NCBI RefSeq assembly: GCF_044987625.1
Contig: NZ_JBJDSB010000001.1
Span: 806,001 to 870,000, forward strand
DNA: 64,000 nucleotides
Source: Desulfobaculum sp044987625
Lineage (GTDB): Bacteria; Desulfobacterota; Desulfovibrionia; Desulfovibrionales; Desulfovibrionaceae
Reading direction: 5' to 3'
Shown: one piece after another, positions 46,350 to 56,097 of the stretch
Position numbering within the stretch: position 1 is the first letter of the stretch
How the letters are laid out: each line of letters opens with the position of its first letter
Notes under the pieces: model-generated
Told to the model about the DNA's origin: nothing
Database searches by the model: none
Seen by the model: only the letters and a program-made list of their open reading frames with translations
Position numbers and translations under genes: made by a program

Positions 46350-47051
46350 ATGCGCGCACATCCCTTCCACGCCCTTGTTTTTGACTTTGACGGCACCCTT
46401 GCGGACACGGCCATAGATTTCGCAGGGATGAAGCTGGCCCTCTACGGCCTTGTGCGCGAATATCTGCCGCACGCGCCCCTGCCCGGTGACACCCCGGCGC
46501 TGGAGTGGCTGCGCGCCATGAAGGACGCCCTCCCCGGCGATGCGCGCAGGCACATCCCGGCCATTGAGAGGCGCGCGGCGGACATCATCCGTGCGGCGGA
46601 AATCCACGCCGCAGAATGCGGGGCGCTGTTTCCCTTCACCCGCCCCCTGCTGGCGGCCCTGCGCGCGGACGGCATCGCCACCGCCGTCATCACCCGCAAC
46701 TGCACCGACGCCGTGCTGACGCTGTTTCCGGATATCCACGCCGCGGCGGACGTCTTCCTCTCCCGCGACGACATCGCCAATGTGAAGCCGCACCCGGACC
46801 ACGTGGGCGCGGCCCTGCGCGCCATTGGCATTGCCCCGCAGCACGCCCTGATGGTGGGCGACCATCCGCTGGACATTGAAACCGGCCGCCACAGCGGCAC
46901 CGCCACCGCCGGCGTGCTAACCGGACAGGCGGACCGCGCCCGCTTCCTGGCCTGCGGCGCGCACCACATCGCCGACGATGCGGACACCCTGGTCCGCGCC
47001 CTGCGCGCCGAGGGCCGCCTTGTTCCCGCCCCGCCCCTCGTCCCCAACTAA
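46350..47051 (+). CDS. HAD family hydrolase (phosphoglycolate phosphatase-like)
   Basis: 233 residues with the four HAD motifs: VFDFDGTLADT (I), VITRNCTD (II), NVKPHPDHV (III, Lys) and LMVGDHPLDIETGR (IV). A helical cap lies between I and II. Probably a soluble small-molecule phosphatase; the substrate is unknown. ATG 46350 lacks a strong Shine-Dalgarno. Confidence 0.88.
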   Translation: MRAHPFHALVFDFDGTLADTAIDFAGMKLALYGLVREYLPHAPLPGDTPALEWLRAMKDALPGDARRHIPAIERRAADIIRAAEIHAAECGALFPFTRPLLAALRADGIATAVITRNCTDAVLTLFPDIHAAADVFLSRDDIANVKPHPDHVGAALRAIGIAPQHALMVGDHPLDIETGRHSGTATAGVLTGQADRARFLACGAHHIADDADTLVRALRAEGRLVPAPPLVPN

Positions 47052-47261
47052 ACCCCGTTTGGCCACATTGTGAGCGGCGTCGCCAGACGCAGCCCTCTCC
47101 CGTGCCCCCGTACCGCGCTCATTCCCCGCCCCATGGCCGACGCGCCCCCTTCCTTGTCCACAGGGGAAGACACAGCCCCCAAGTTGCGGTATACAAGAAG
47201 AATCGTGAACCATCTCCAGCGTCTGGAGAGGCGCTTCCACTTCCGCAGCAACGGAGCCGTT

Positions 47262-48350
47262 ATGACGAAAAAGGCGCTCATCACCGGCATCACCGGTCAG
47301 GACGGCGCATATCTGGCCGAATTTCTGCTCAAGAAAGGGTACGAGGTCCACGGCATCAAGCGCCGCGCGTCGCTGTTCAATACCGACAGAGTGGACCACC
47401 TGTATCAGGACCCGCACGAAACGGGCCGCCGCTTTGTCCTGCACTACGGGGACATGACGGATTCCACCAACCTCATCCGCATTGTTCAGGCCGTACGCCC
47501 GGACGAAATCTACAATCTTGCGGCGCAAAGCCACGTTGCCGTATCCTTTGAAACGCCGGAGTACACCGCGGATTCCGTTGGCCTTGGCGCACTGCGCCTT
47601 TTGGAGGCCATCCGCATCCTCGGCCTTACGGACGTGACGCGCTTCTATCAGGCGTCCACGTCGGAGATGTTCGGCAAGGTGGCGGACATTCCGCAGACCG
47701 AGGACACCCCCTTCTATCCGCGCTCCCCCTACGGCGCGGCCAAGCTGTACGCCTACTGGATTACCATCAACTACCGCGAAGCCTACGGCATGCACGCCTG
47801 CAACGGCATTCTCTTCAACCACGAGTCCCCAATCCGCGGCGAAACCTTTGTGACGCGCAAAATCACCCGCGCCATGGCGCGCATCAGCCTTGGCCTGCAG
47901 GATTGCCTGTATCTGGGCAATCTCTCGGCCCTGCGCGACTGGGGGCACGCCAAGGACTACGTGCGCATGATGTGGATGATGCTCCAGCAGGACACACCGG
48001 ATGACTACGTGGTCGCCACGGGCGTCCAGCACACGGTGCGCCATGTGGTGGACCTTGCCGCCAAAAGCGCTGGCATTGATATTGACTGGAAGGGAGAGGG
48101 GGAAAAGGAGCACGGCGTGGATACGGCGACGGGCAAGACCATCGTGGCGGTGGACCCGCGCTACTTCCGCCCCACCGAGGTGGACACCCTGCTGGGCGAC
48201 GCCACCAAGGCCAAGACCCAGCTCGGCTGGGAACCAAAAATTACGCTGGAGAATATGATCCACGAGATGGTGGCGGCGGACCTTGCCGACGCGCGGCGCG
48301 ACGACCTGTGCCGCAAGGAAGGCTTCCGCATCCTCAATCACCACGAATAG
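47262..48350 (+). CDS. gmd: GDP-mannose 4,6-dehydratase
   Basis: 362 residues. It converts GDP-mannose to GDP-4-keto-6-deoxymannose for fucose/rhamnose-type surface sugars. Evidence: ALITGITGQDGAYLAEFLL (NADP site), GIKRRASLFNTDRVDHLY, YNLAAQSHVAVSFETPEYTA, the catalytic set FYQASTSEMFG and YGAAKLYAYW, and ILFNHESPIRGETFVTRKI. ATG 47262 was taken as start for its position before MTKKALITG; only a weak GGAG lies upstream. It stands alone here without the epimerase partner. Confidence 0.96.
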   Translation: MTKKALITGITGQDGAYLAEFLLKKGYEVHGIKRRASLFNTDRVDHLYQDPHETGRRFVLHYGDMTDSTNLIRIVQAVRPDEIYNLAAQSHVAVSFETPEYTADSVGLGALRLLEAIRILGLTDVTRFYQASTSEMFGKVADIPQTEDTPFYPRSPYGAAKLYAYWITINYREAYGMHACNGILFNHESPIRGETFVTRKITRAMARISLGLQDCLYLGNLSALRDWGHAKDYVRMMWMMLQQDTPDDYVVATGVQHTVRHVVDLAAKSAGIDIDWKGEGEKEHGVDTATGKTIVAVDPRYFRPTEVDTLLGDATKAKTQLGWEPKITLENMIHEMVAADLADARRDDLCRKEGFRILNHHE

Positions 48351-48365
48351 CGCGGCGCTTTACGG

Positions 48366-49016
48366 CTACAGACGCTGGGCGCGCAACTGGGGGCAGGCCC
48401 CGGCGCGGACCTCGTAGACGCCTATGGCGCCCCACCCCGGCCACGCCAGCCGCCGCGCCATATGCCCCGCCGTAAGCAGGACGCCCGTGGTCCCGCCACG
48501 GACCATGTAGTCCCTGTACAGGCGGTAGTGCTCGCCCCCGGCAAGGCGCTCCACGCCGTGGGCCACAGCCCCGGCCATGCGCGCGGAGACGCTCTGCGGC
48601 AGGGCGTAGTCCGTGATGAGCACGCGCCCGCGCGACCCTGCCACGCGCAGGGCTTCCGCCAGCATGGCAAGGCGCGTCTCGTGCGGCTTTTCGTGTAGGG
48701 CAAAGGAGATGAGCACCGCGTCAAAACTGGCCTCCGCCAGCGGCAAGTGCGCGGCGTCGGCGCGCAGAAGGCGCACCCACGGCGGGCACGCGCGCCGCGC
48801 CACCGCCAGCATGGCCGCCGAGGCATCAACGCCCACCGCGCGCGCCACGCACGGCGGCAGCGTCAAAAACTGCCGCCCGGTCCCGCAGCACAGGTCCAGC
48901 ACCCGCGCCGCGCCAAAACCCGCCAACAGTGCGGCAATGCGGCGGCGCACGGCCCACAGGGCCGGAGCGGTGACCGGATCGTACAAGGGTGCTATAGACT
49001 CGTATTCATCATGCAT
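48366..49016 (-). CDS. Class I SAM-dependent methyltransferase
   Basis: 216 residues. Motif I VLDLCCGTGRQFL (about 36-48), VGVDASAAMLAVARR (II), LLRADAAHLPLAEASFDAVL (III/IV) and a LISFALHEKPHETRLAML stretch are typical of small-molecule methyltransferases of the UbiE/MenG-like class. Substrate unknown. The start at ATG 49016 has GAGG 5 nt upstream; an in-frame ATG at 49037 is less well supported. It converges on gmd. Confidence 0.85.
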   Translation of the reverse strand: MHDEYESIAPLYDPVTAPALWAVRRRIAALLAGFGAARVLDLCCGTGRQFLTLPPCVARAVGVDASAAMLAVARRACPPWVRLLRADAAHLPLAEASFDAVLISFALHEKPHETRLAMLAEALRVAGSRGRVLITDYALPQSVSARMAGAVAHGVERLAGGEHYRLYRDYMVRGGTTGVLLTAGHMARRLAWPGWGAIGVYEVRAGACPQLRAQRL

Positions 49017-49420
49017 ATCGGCCTCATGCAGGCTCATGGGACAGGGCGCGGCCTCGCCGCGCGGGGCTGCTACCATCCTAGCACCCACCCGCCGCACTGG
49101 AAACCTGCGGCCCGGCATCGCCCCCCAGCGCGTGTCATTCGCTCACTTTGCGCCCGCACTTTGGGCACGCACGGGCCGCACCACACATATGCCCACCGCA
49201 GCCGGAGGCACCACGCGCCCGCCGCCACGGCGGCTCCATCACCCTGAAACCCTTCAAACTCATCAGTTGCCAGCGCAAACATCTTTCCGTAGAGTGTTCG
49301 GTCCTGAGGGAGACCTGCGCGCGGCATGGACAAAGAGCGCCGCTGCGCCCGGGGCGGGTGAGAAGGGGTTTGAACCCACCGGGACGGTCTTTCCAGAGTA
49401 ACAGCGCATAGGAGAAGAAC
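49017..49420. other. Promoter-bearing intergenic stretch before the XRE-cupin genes
   Basis: No gene seen. A candidate promoter TTGCCA (49267-49272) - 17 nt - TAGAGT (49290-49295) and a GGGTTTGAACCC near-palindrome (49366-49377) lie upstream of the first XRE-cupin gene and could give autoregulation. Confidence 0.4.
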
Positions 49421-49987
49421 ATGGACAACGGCAAAATCGGTTCGCGCATCAAGAATTTTAGGGAGCGCAAAGGATGGACCAGAGAGGAACTGGCCGAAAA
49501 GACCACGCTGGATGCGGCGTTCATCACCTCCGTGGAGGAGGGCGAGGTGAACCCCGCGCTTGGCATTATGGTCAAGATTGCCCGCGCACTGGGCACAAGG
49601 CTTGGCACCTTCATGGATGACGAAATCACCAGCGACCCGCTCATCGTGCGACTTGCCGAAAGAAAAGAAGAGACCGTTGCCCACGCCAGCGGCGCGGCCA
49701 GCCCGGATATGACCTACTACCATTTGGGCCGTGGCAAGGCGGACCGCTCCATGGAGCCCTTCTTCATTACACTGGAACCAACGACAGAGCCGCAGGAACT
49801 CTCCTCCCACGAGGGGGAAGAGTTCATCGTGGTCGTCTCCGGCGAGGTGACCCTCGTCTACGGTAACGAGGAGAGCATCCTCGGCCCCGGAGACAGCATG
49901 TACTACAATTCTGTCGTGCCCCACTATGTGGGCGCCCATGGCGACGCTCCGGCGCAGATTTACGCCGTCGTCTACGTTCCAGCCTAA
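49421..49987 (+). CDS. XRE-cupin transcriptional regulator 1
   Basis: 188 residues. An N-terminal HTH (about 5-58: IGSRIKNFRERKGWTREELA, FITSVEEGEVNPALGIM) is joined to a C-terminal cupin barrel (about 105-188) with HEGEEFIVVVSGEVTLVYG and ILGPGDSMYYNSVVPHYVGA. The cupin senses a small ligand. It lies 18 nt upstream of an acyl-CoA synthetase gene and probably controls it. AGGAGA precedes ATG 49421. Confidence 0.9.
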   Translation: MDNGKIGSRIKNFRERKGWTREELAEKTTLDAAFITSVEEGEVNPALGIMVKIARALGTRLGTFMDDEITSDPLIVRLAERKEETVAHASGAASPDMTYYHLGRGKADRSMEPFFITLEPTTEPQELSSHEGEEFIVVVSGEVTLVYGNEESILGPGDSMYYNSVVPHYVGAHGDAPAQIYAVVYVPA

Positions 49988-50005
49988 GAGTGTAAGGAGG
50001 TTCCC

Positions 50006-51652
50006 GTGGGACGAGACATCGTGCACCACATCACCCTCGGCCAGCTTCTGGACGAGACCATTGCCAAATATCCCGACAACGAAGCCGTCGTCTACGTTGA
50101 CCGCGACTTCCGCCTGACGTGGCGGCAGTTCGGCCAACTGGTGGACGACCTTGCCAAAGGCCTCATGGCCCTTGGCGTTGAGCGCGGGGAAAAGGTGGCC
50201 ATCTGGTCCACCAATGTGCCCTACTGGGTGGCCATGCAATTCGCCACCGCCAAAATCGGGGCCATACTGCTCACCGTCAACACCAGCTACAAGGTCAGCG
50301 AGCTGGAGTACCTGCTCCAGCAGTCCGAGGCGGAAAACATCTTCGTCATGGACGGCTACTATGACACCGACTACGTGCTGACCATGTACGACCTCATCCC
50401 CGAGCTGCGCGAGCAGGAACGTGGACGCCTGAACAGCCCCAAGTTCCCGGCTCTGAAGCGCGTGGGATACCTTGGCCCGCAAAAACACCGGGGCATGTAC
50501 TCCGTGCCGGAAATCGTGGGCGTCGGCAAAACCGTCACCGACGAGGACTACCGCGCGCGGCAAGACTCCCTGGACCCCGAAGACGTGGTGAACATGCAGT
50601 ACACCTCGGGCACAACGGGTTTCCCCAAGGGCGTCATGCTCACCCACCAGAGCATCGCCACCAACGGCTTCTGGATTGGCGAGAATCAGGGCTTTACGGA
50701 AAAGGACACCCTGTGTCTGCCCGTGCCGCTGTTCCACTGCTTTGGCTGCGTGCTGGGTGTGTTGGCGGCGGTGTCCCATGGCACGACCATGGTCATCCTT
50801 GAAAAATTCGATCCCATCTTGGTGATGAAGAGCGTTGAGCAGGAGCGGTGCACCGCCCTGTACGGCGTGCCCACCATGTTCATTGCCGTGCTCCAGCACG
50901 ACCTGTTCAGCAAGTTCGACTTTTCCAGCCTGCGCACGGGCATCATGGCGGGTTCGCCCTGCCCGGTGCACATCATGAAGCAGGTCATGGAAAAGATGTA
51001 CATGCGCGACATCACCATCTGCTACGGACTCACCGAGTCCAGCCCCGTGATGACCCAAACCCGCATGGACGACACCATTGAGCGCCGCACCGAAACGGTG
51101 GGCAAGGCCATGCCCGGCGTGGAGGTCCGCATTGTGGACCCCGAAACCGGCGAGCCTTGCGCCAACGGCGAACAGGGCGAGGTCTGCTGCCGCGGCTACC
51201 TGACCATGAAGGGCTATTACAACATGCCCGAAGCCACGGCCAAGACCATCGACCTTGACGGCTGGCTGCACTCCGGCGACCTTGGCGTCATGGACGACGA
51301 GGGCTACGTCACCATCACCGGCCGCCTGAAGGACATGATCATCCGCGGCGGCGAAAACATCTATCCCCGAGAAATTGAGGAATTCCTCTACACCATGGAC
51401 GGCATTAAGGACGTGCAGGTGGCGGGAGTTCCCAGCAAGAAATACGGCGAGGCTGTCGGTGCCTTCATCATCCTGCAGGATGGCGTCAGCATGGAGCCCG
51501 AAGATGTACAGGACCACTGCCGCGGCAAAATCGCGTGGCACAAGATTCCCCGCTACATCGCCTTCCTCGACGAATACCCCATGACGGCAAGCGGCAAGAT
51601 ACAAAAGTACAAGCTGCGCGACATCGCCGCAGAAATGTGGCCCAAGGCGTAG
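50006..51652 (+). CDS. AMP-forming acyl-CoA synthetase 1
   Basis: 548 residues. It activates a carboxylic acid to acyl-AMP and then acyl-CoA. Adenylation motifs: VVNMQYTSGTTGFPKGVMLT (P-loop, about 195), ITICYGLTESSPVM, LHSGDLGVMDDEGYV and GRLKDMIIRGGENIYPREIE, ending TASGKIQKYKLRD with the catalytic Lys. Length and hinge suit medium- or long-chain fatty acids. GTG 50006 is the start (AAGGAGG 5 nt upstream). Substrate not determined. Confidence 0.93.
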   Translation: MGRDIVHHITLGQLLDETIAKYPDNEAVVYVDRDFRLTWRQFGQLVDDLAKGLMALGVERGEKVAIWSTNVPYWVAMQFATAKIGAILLTVNTSYKVSELEYLLQQSEAENIFVMDGYYDTDYVLTMYDLIPELREQERGRLNSPKFPALKRVGYLGPQKHRGMYSVPEIVGVGKTVTDEDYRARQDSLDPEDVVNMQYTSGTTGFPKGVMLTHQSIATNGFWIGENQGFTEKDTLCLPVPLFHCFGCVLGVLAAVSHGTTMVILEKFDPILVMKSVEQERCTALYGVPTMFIAVLQHDLFSKFDFSSLRTGIMAGSPCPVHIMKQVMEKMYMRDITICYGLTESSPVMTQTRMDDTIERRTETVGKAMPGVEVRIVDPETGEPCANGEQGEVCCRGYLTMKGYYNMPEATAKTIDLDGWLHSGDLGVMDDEGYVTITGRLKDMIIRGGENIYPREIEEFLYTMDGIKDVQVAGVPSKKYGEAVGAFIILQDGVSMEPEDVQDHCRGKIAWHKIPRYIAFLDEYPMTASGKIQKYKLRDIAAEMWPKA

Positions 51653-51754
51653 CCGCCACCGGGGCAGATGGTACCGGGCGCATGCCGTGGGGGCAGCGCC
51701 CGTTTCATGATCGACGGTCCTTCCCGGACCGGTCCTCTACAGGAGAAGACAGGG

Positions 51755-52315
51755 ATGGAAATGCACAATGAGGCGTACAAAGACATCGCGCCTCGCCTGC
51801 GCGGCCTGCGTGACGCTCTGGACCTGAGCGTCGGCGAACTGGCCGCAAAGGTCGGCGTGGATGAAGCCACCGTGGCCGGGTACGAATCCGGCACCATTGA
51901 GATTCCGGTGAGCTTCCTCTTCAACGTGGCTCAGGTCTGCGGCGTGGACCTGACGGTTCTGCTCTCGGGCGGCGACGCCCACCTCACCAACTATTCCCTC
52001 GTCAAAAAGGACGAAGGGCTGGCCGTAGAACGGCGCAAGGACTACGACTACAAAAGCCTTGCCTACAAGTTCACGGGGCGCAAGATGGAGCCTTTCCGCG
52101 TGCGCGTGCCCGCCAAGGACGAGGCCAGCATGCACAGCGCCCAGCACCCCGGACAGGAATTCATCTACATGCTCTCCGGACGGCTGGAAATCCGCCTGGG
52201 GGAGAACGCCGTGGTGCTTGAACCCGGCGACAGCTTCTACTTCGATTCCCAGACACCCCACGCCCTGCGCGGCCTCGATGGTGCGGATGCGGAGTTCCTC
52301 GACGTCATTATCTAG
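51755..52315 (+). CDS. XRE-cupin transcriptional regulator 2
   Basis: 186 residues, the same architecture as the protein at 49421: HTH about 10-62 (RGLRDALDLSVGELAAKVGV, VAGYESGTIEIP) and a C-terminal cupin with HPGQEFIYMLSGRLEIRLGE and LEPGDSFYFDSQTPHALRG. AGGAG lies about 9 nt before ATG 51755; an ATG 6 nt later is possible. An inverted repeat GGTCC-TTCCC-GGACC (51716-51730) sits just upstream. It precedes a second acyl-CoA synthetase gene. Confidence 0.9.
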   Translation: MEMHNEAYKDIAPRLRGLRDALDLSVGELAAKVGVDEATVAGYESGTIEIPVSFLFNVAQVCGVDLTVLLSGGDAHLTNYSLVKKDEGLAVERRKDYDYKSLAYKFTGRKMEPFRVRVPAKDEASMHSAQHPGQEFIYMLSGRLEIRLGENAVVLEPGDSFYFDSQTPHALRGLDGADAEFLDVII

Positions 52316-52405
52316 GCGTTTCACCGCGCACGGTGAACCGCCGCCCCCACAGACGACGTCAGACGGAACCTTCCGCAACCCTTTTCACCACCGAGGTAGT
52401 TACCC

Positions 52406-54055
52406 ATGGATAAGCTGACCCCCAAATCCTATAAGGAGTTTTGCGCCTCCTTCGCGCTGCGCGTTCCCGAAAAATTCAACTTTGCCTACGACGTCCTTGA
52501 CGACATCGCCGCCAAGGCCCCCACCCGCAAGGCCATCATCCACGTTGGCCCCGACGGCGTGCGCCGCGAATATGACTTCCGCTGGCTGGCGCAGGCCTCC
52601 GCGCGTCTTGCCGACGCCCTCGCCCAGCGCGGCGTTGGCAAAGGCGACCGCGTGATGCTGCTCCTGTACCGCCGCATTGAATTCTGGGTGAGCATGATGG
52701 CGCTGCACCGCCTTGGCGCTGTGGCCATCCCCTCCCCGCACCTGCTGACGGAAAAGGACATCGTCTACCGCGCCAAAGCCGCAAGCATCACCACCTGCAT
52801 CTGTGAGGACTCCGTAGCCGAGGTCGTGCAGGCCGCCGCGGCAAAGTCCCCCAGCATGACCACCCTTGTGCAGTGCGGCCCCGGCCAGCTCCTACCCGGC
52901 TGGGAGCACTACGACCACATCTGCGCCACCGCAGCGGACACCTTCCCCCGTCCGGCGGACGCCGCCGGCGGCGAGGACGCGCTGCTCATCTTCTTCTCCT
53001 CCGGTACCACCGGCAATCCGAAGATGGTGGAGCACCGCCACACCTACGCGCTGGGGCACTACGTCACCGGCACATACTGGCACAACCTTGAGCCTGGCGA
53101 CGTGCACCTGACCGTGGCGGACACGGGCTGGGGCAAGGCCGTGTGGGGGAAAATGTACGGCCAGTGGATGGCCGGCGCGACGGTGTTTGTCTACGACTTC
53201 CGTGGCCGCTTCGACCCCGCCGCCCTTTTGGACGTTATGGCGCGCGGCGGCGTGACGTCCTTTTGCGCGCCACCCACGGTGTACCGCTTCCTCATCCGGC
53301 AGGACCTTGAGCGCTACGACCTTTCAAAGCTCCGCTACTGCACCACAGCGGGTGAACTGCTGAACACCAGCGTCTTTGAAGACTGGAAAACGCAAACCGG
53401 CCTCGAAATCCGCGAGGGCTACGGCCAAACCGAAACCACCTTGCAAATCGCCACCTTCTCGTTCATGACGCCCAAGCCCGGCTCCATCGGCAAGCCCGTC
53501 CCGGGCTGGGACATCGTGCTCAAGGGCGTGGACGGCGCCCTGTGCTCTCCGGGTGAGGAAGGCGAAATCTGCGTGCGACTGGACCCGGACAATCCCGTAG
53601 TAGGCCTGTTCAATGAATACGTGAACGAGCCGGACAAGACCGCCGCCGTCAAATGCGACGGCTACTACCACACCGGCGACAAGGCATGGATGGACGAGGA
53701 CGGCTACTTCTGGTTCCTCGGCCGCGTGGACGACCTCATCAAAAGCTCGGGCTACCGCATCGGGCCGTTTGAGGTGGAAAGCGCCCTTGTATCCCACCCC
53801 GCCGTGGTGGAGGCCGCCGTCACCGGCGTGCCCGACCCCGTACGCGGGCAGGCCGTAAAAGCCACCATCGTTCTGGCAAACGATACTGAAGGCACGCAGG
53901 AGCTGGTGCGCGAGCTACAGCAGCACGTCAAGCGAGTCACCGCCCCATACAAGTACCCCCGCGTCATCGAGTTCGTGGACGAGCTGCCCAAGACCATCTC
54001 CGGCAAAATCAAGCGCGCGGAAATCCGCCAGCGCGACATGGAGTGTAGCTGCTAA
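52406..54055 (+). CDS. AMP-forming acyl-CoA synthetase 2 (ACSM/acetyl-CoA synthetase-like)
   Basis: 549 residues. Motifs: LLIFFSSGTTGNPKMVEH, DTGWGKAVWGKMYGQWMAGA, REGYGQTETTLQIA, YYHTGDKAWMDEDGYFWFLG, DDLIKSSGYRIGPFEVESAL and LPKTISGKIKRAEIR with the catalytic Lys. The DTGWGKAVWG and GYRIGPFEVES forms resemble medium-chain acyl-CoA synthetases. GAGGTAG precedes ATG 52406. It lies 90 bp after the second XRE-cupin gene; together they mirror the previous pair. Confidence 0.92.
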   Translation: MDKLTPKSYKEFCASFALRVPEKFNFAYDVLDDIAAKAPTRKAIIHVGPDGVRREYDFRWLAQASARLADALAQRGVGKGDRVMLLLYRRIEFWVSMMALHRLGAVAIPSPHLLTEKDIVYRAKAASITTCICEDSVAEVVQAAAAKSPSMTTLVQCGPGQLLPGWEHYDHICATAADTFPRPADAAGGEDALLIFFSSGTTGNPKMVEHRHTYALGHYVTGTYWHNLEPGDVHLTVADTGWGKAVWGKMYGQWMAGATVFVYDFRGRFDPAALLDVMARGGVTSFCAPPTVYRFLIRQDLERYDLSKLRYCTTAGELLNTSVFEDWKTQTGLEIREGYGQTETTLQIATFSFMTPKPGSIGKPVPGWDIVLKGVDGALCSPGEEGEICVRLDPDNPVVGLFNEYVNEPDKTAAVKCDGYYHTGDKAWMDEDGYFWFLGRVDDLIKSSGYRIGPFEVESALVSHPAVVEAAVTGVPDPVRGQAVKATIVLANDTEGTQELVRELQQHVKRVTAPYKYPRVIEFVDELPKTISGKIKRAEIRQRDMECSC

Positions 54056-54087
54056 TTCAGCCCACCCCAAGGCCAAAACCATACGCG

Positions 54088-54116
54088 GCGGCACCGACAC
54101 AGTCGGTGCCGCTTTT
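54088..54116 (+). terminator. Terminator of the acyl-CoA synthetase genes
   Basis: GCGGCACCGAC (54088-54098) pairs with GTCGGTGCCGC (54102-54112), followed by TTTTCCTTTCC. Confidence 0.85.
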
Positions 54117-54170
54117 CCTTTCCCGGCCTTTTCAGTATGGTCGCGCCAGACACCACAGCCCCAAGCACCC

Positions 54171-55184
54171 ATGAAAAACAGCCAACTGTACGCCATCCTT
54201 GAAAAGAACCAAGAAATCCAACGCCGGTTCTTTGAGATTGAGAGCGAAATCCTCACCATCCTCGACTACTCATCGCTTTTCGCGCGCCTTGTCACCCTCA
54301 TGCGCGACAGGTGCAACGTGCCCTATGTCTGGATTTCCCTCATCGAGGACAGCGACGCCGCAGCCCTTGTGCAGGACCTGACCAGCGCCGAGGACCTTGC
54401 CGGGCACCTGAACACCATCGACCGCGACAGCTTCCTGAACATCACCCGCGGGGGCATGCGCCCGGTGCTTGTCAATCAAGGCCTTGCGCCCTTTACCGCC
54501 CTGTATCCCGAGCCGCGCCCCGAGGGCATCGGCTCCGTTGCCGTGGCGCCCATCACGCTGGACGGCTGCGTCATCGGCAGCCTGAATCAGGCCGACGTCA
54601 GCCCCACGCGCTTTACCCCGCACAAGGACACGGGACTGCTCTCCCAGTTGGCCATCAAAGTGTCGCTGTGCCTCTCCAACGTGACCGCGCATGAGCGCCT
54701 GCGCCTGCTGGCCACCAGCGACCCGCTGACCACCCTCCTCAACCGCCGCGCCATGGAAGACAAACTGCGGCAGGAATTCGCCCGCGCCACGCGCTACGAC
54801 AGCCCCCTGTCCCTCGCCTTCATCGACCTTGACGACTTTAAGACCGTCAACGACACGCTGGGGCACGACGCCGGAGACTGCCTGCTGCACTTCTTTGCCA
54901 CCTCCCTCAAAACCCTTACCCGCGCCACGGACATCTGCTCCCGCTACGCGGGGGACGAGTTTGTGGTCATCCTGCCCGAGACCACCGCCGCACAGGCCCT
55001 GCGCCTTATGCAGCGCGCTACGGCCTTTTTTGAGCGCACAACCACCCCGCAGTACGATTTGCAGGTCCGCTTCAGCTTCGGCATTGCCGAGGCGCACGAG
55101 CGCGGCGTCACTGGCCCAAACAGCCTGCTCAAGCGCGCGGACAGCCGCCTCTACGACGACAAAAACGCCAAGCAGTGCCGCTAG
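54171..55184 (+). CDS. Diguanylate cyclase with DUF484/GAF-like sensor
   Basis: 337 residues. Residues about 1-165 match the DUF484-type GAF fold (VTLMRDRCNVPYVWISLIED, VLVNQGLAPFTALYP, GSVAVAPITLDGCVIGSLNQ). Residues about 180-335 are a GGDEF domain with LATSDPLTTLLNRRAMEDKL, FIDLDDFKTVNDTLGHDAGD and active-site RYAGDEF, a functional variant. It should make cyclic di-GMP. No membrane span is present. Confidence 0.9.
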   Translation: MKNSQLYAILEKNQEIQRRFFEIESEILTILDYSSLFARLVTLMRDRCNVPYVWISLIEDSDAAALVQDLTSAEDLAGHLNTIDRDSFLNITRGGMRPVLVNQGLAPFTALYPEPRPEGIGSVAVAPITLDGCVIGSLNQADVSPTRFTPHKDTGLLSQLAIKVSLCLSNVTAHERLRLLATSDPLTTLLNRRAMEDKLRQEFARATRYDSPLSLAFIDLDDFKTVNDTLGHDAGDCLLHFFATSLKTLTRATDICSRYAGDEFVVILPETTAAQALRLMQRATAFFERTTTPQYDLQVRFSFGIAEAHERGVTGPNSLLKRADSRLYDDKNAKQCR

Positions 55185-55192
55185 CGCAAACA

Positions 55193-55226
55193 AAAAACGG
55201 AGCCTGGCCACATGGCCAGACTCCGC
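55193..55226 (-). terminator. fetAB terminator
   Basis: CGGAG and CTGGCCA arms form an imperfect stem around CAT/ATG; on the minus strand it ends CTCCGTTTTTTG. Confidence 0.75.
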
Positions 55227-55257
55227 TTCATTGCGTGCTCTGCGCCCCGCTTGGGGC

Positions 55258-56097
55258 CTAGTCGTTTTCCGGACGCAAAAGGAGCTGATGCGCGCGGCCA
55301 AAGCACATGCGCCGCACAATGGACACCACCGCAAAGGATGACAGCGCCGTGGACGCCACCAGCATCAGCATCACCACAATCTGATAGCGGCAGGCCAACG
55401 CCGGGTCCGCACCCGCCAGCACCTGACCGGTCATCATGCCGGGAATGGACACCAGCCCCACAGCCATCATGGAGTTGATGGACGGAATCATGCCCGCGCG
55501 GATGGCCTCCTTGGTAATGGCGTCGCTGGCCTCGCGGTAGTCCGCGCCAAGGGACAGCTTCATCTCAATTTCCGTGCGGCTTTTGCGCAGGCCGGTGAAC
55601 AGCCGCTCCAGCGCAATGGCCAGCGCGTTCATGGAGTTGCCCGCAATCATGCCGCCAATGGGCAGGAAATACTGCGGCTCCCACCACGGTTTCGCGCCGA
55701 TAACCACGCCCGTCACAGTAATGCCCACCAGCATGTAGCTGAGGATCATGGTCACAAAGACGGGCAGACCAAAGGACACGTCGCGCTCGGGCACCCGCCC
55801 GCGCACAATATGCGCCGCCGCCGCAACCATCACGCAAAACACCGCCAAAATGGGCAGGCTCATCTTGATGGCAAAGATAAATTGCAGGGCGTAGCCCATG
55901 GCAAACAACTGTACGCAGGTGCGCAGCGTGCCAAGCAGAAGGCTCCGCGTCAGCCCTAGCTGAAACACAAGGGAAATCACCCCCGCCACCAGCACAAAAC
56001 CCAGCGCCAGCACCAACTGCTCCGGCCCGATAACAATGGGATTGTTGCCGCCGGACACGGCTGTTTCACCAATGCCAAGCAAATGTTCCAGCGTCAT
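55258..56097 (-). CDS. fetB: Iron-export ABC transporter permease FetB (UPF0014)
   Basis: 279 residues with about seven spans. Features: LLLGTLRTCVQLFAMGYALQ, FLPIGGMIAGNSMNALAIAL, LSLGADYREASDAITKEAIR and GLVSIPGMMTGQVLAGADP, characteristic of FetB. With FetA it is reported to export excess iron. The start overlaps fetA's stop by 4 nt (ATGA). Confidence 0.9.
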   Translation of the reverse strand: MTLEHLLGIGETAVSGGNNPIVIGPEQLVLALGFVLVAGVISLVFQLGLTRSLLLGTLRTCVQLFAMGYALQFIFAIKMSLPILAVFCVMVAAAAHIVRGRVPERDVSFGLPVFVTMILSYMLVGITVTGVVIGAKPWWEPQYFLPIGGMIAGNSMNALAIALERLFTGLRKSRTEIEMKLSLGADYREASDAITKEAIRAGMIPSINSMMAVGLVSIPGMMTGQVLAGADPALACRYQIVVMLMLVASTALSSFAVVSIVRRMCFGRAHQLLLRPEND

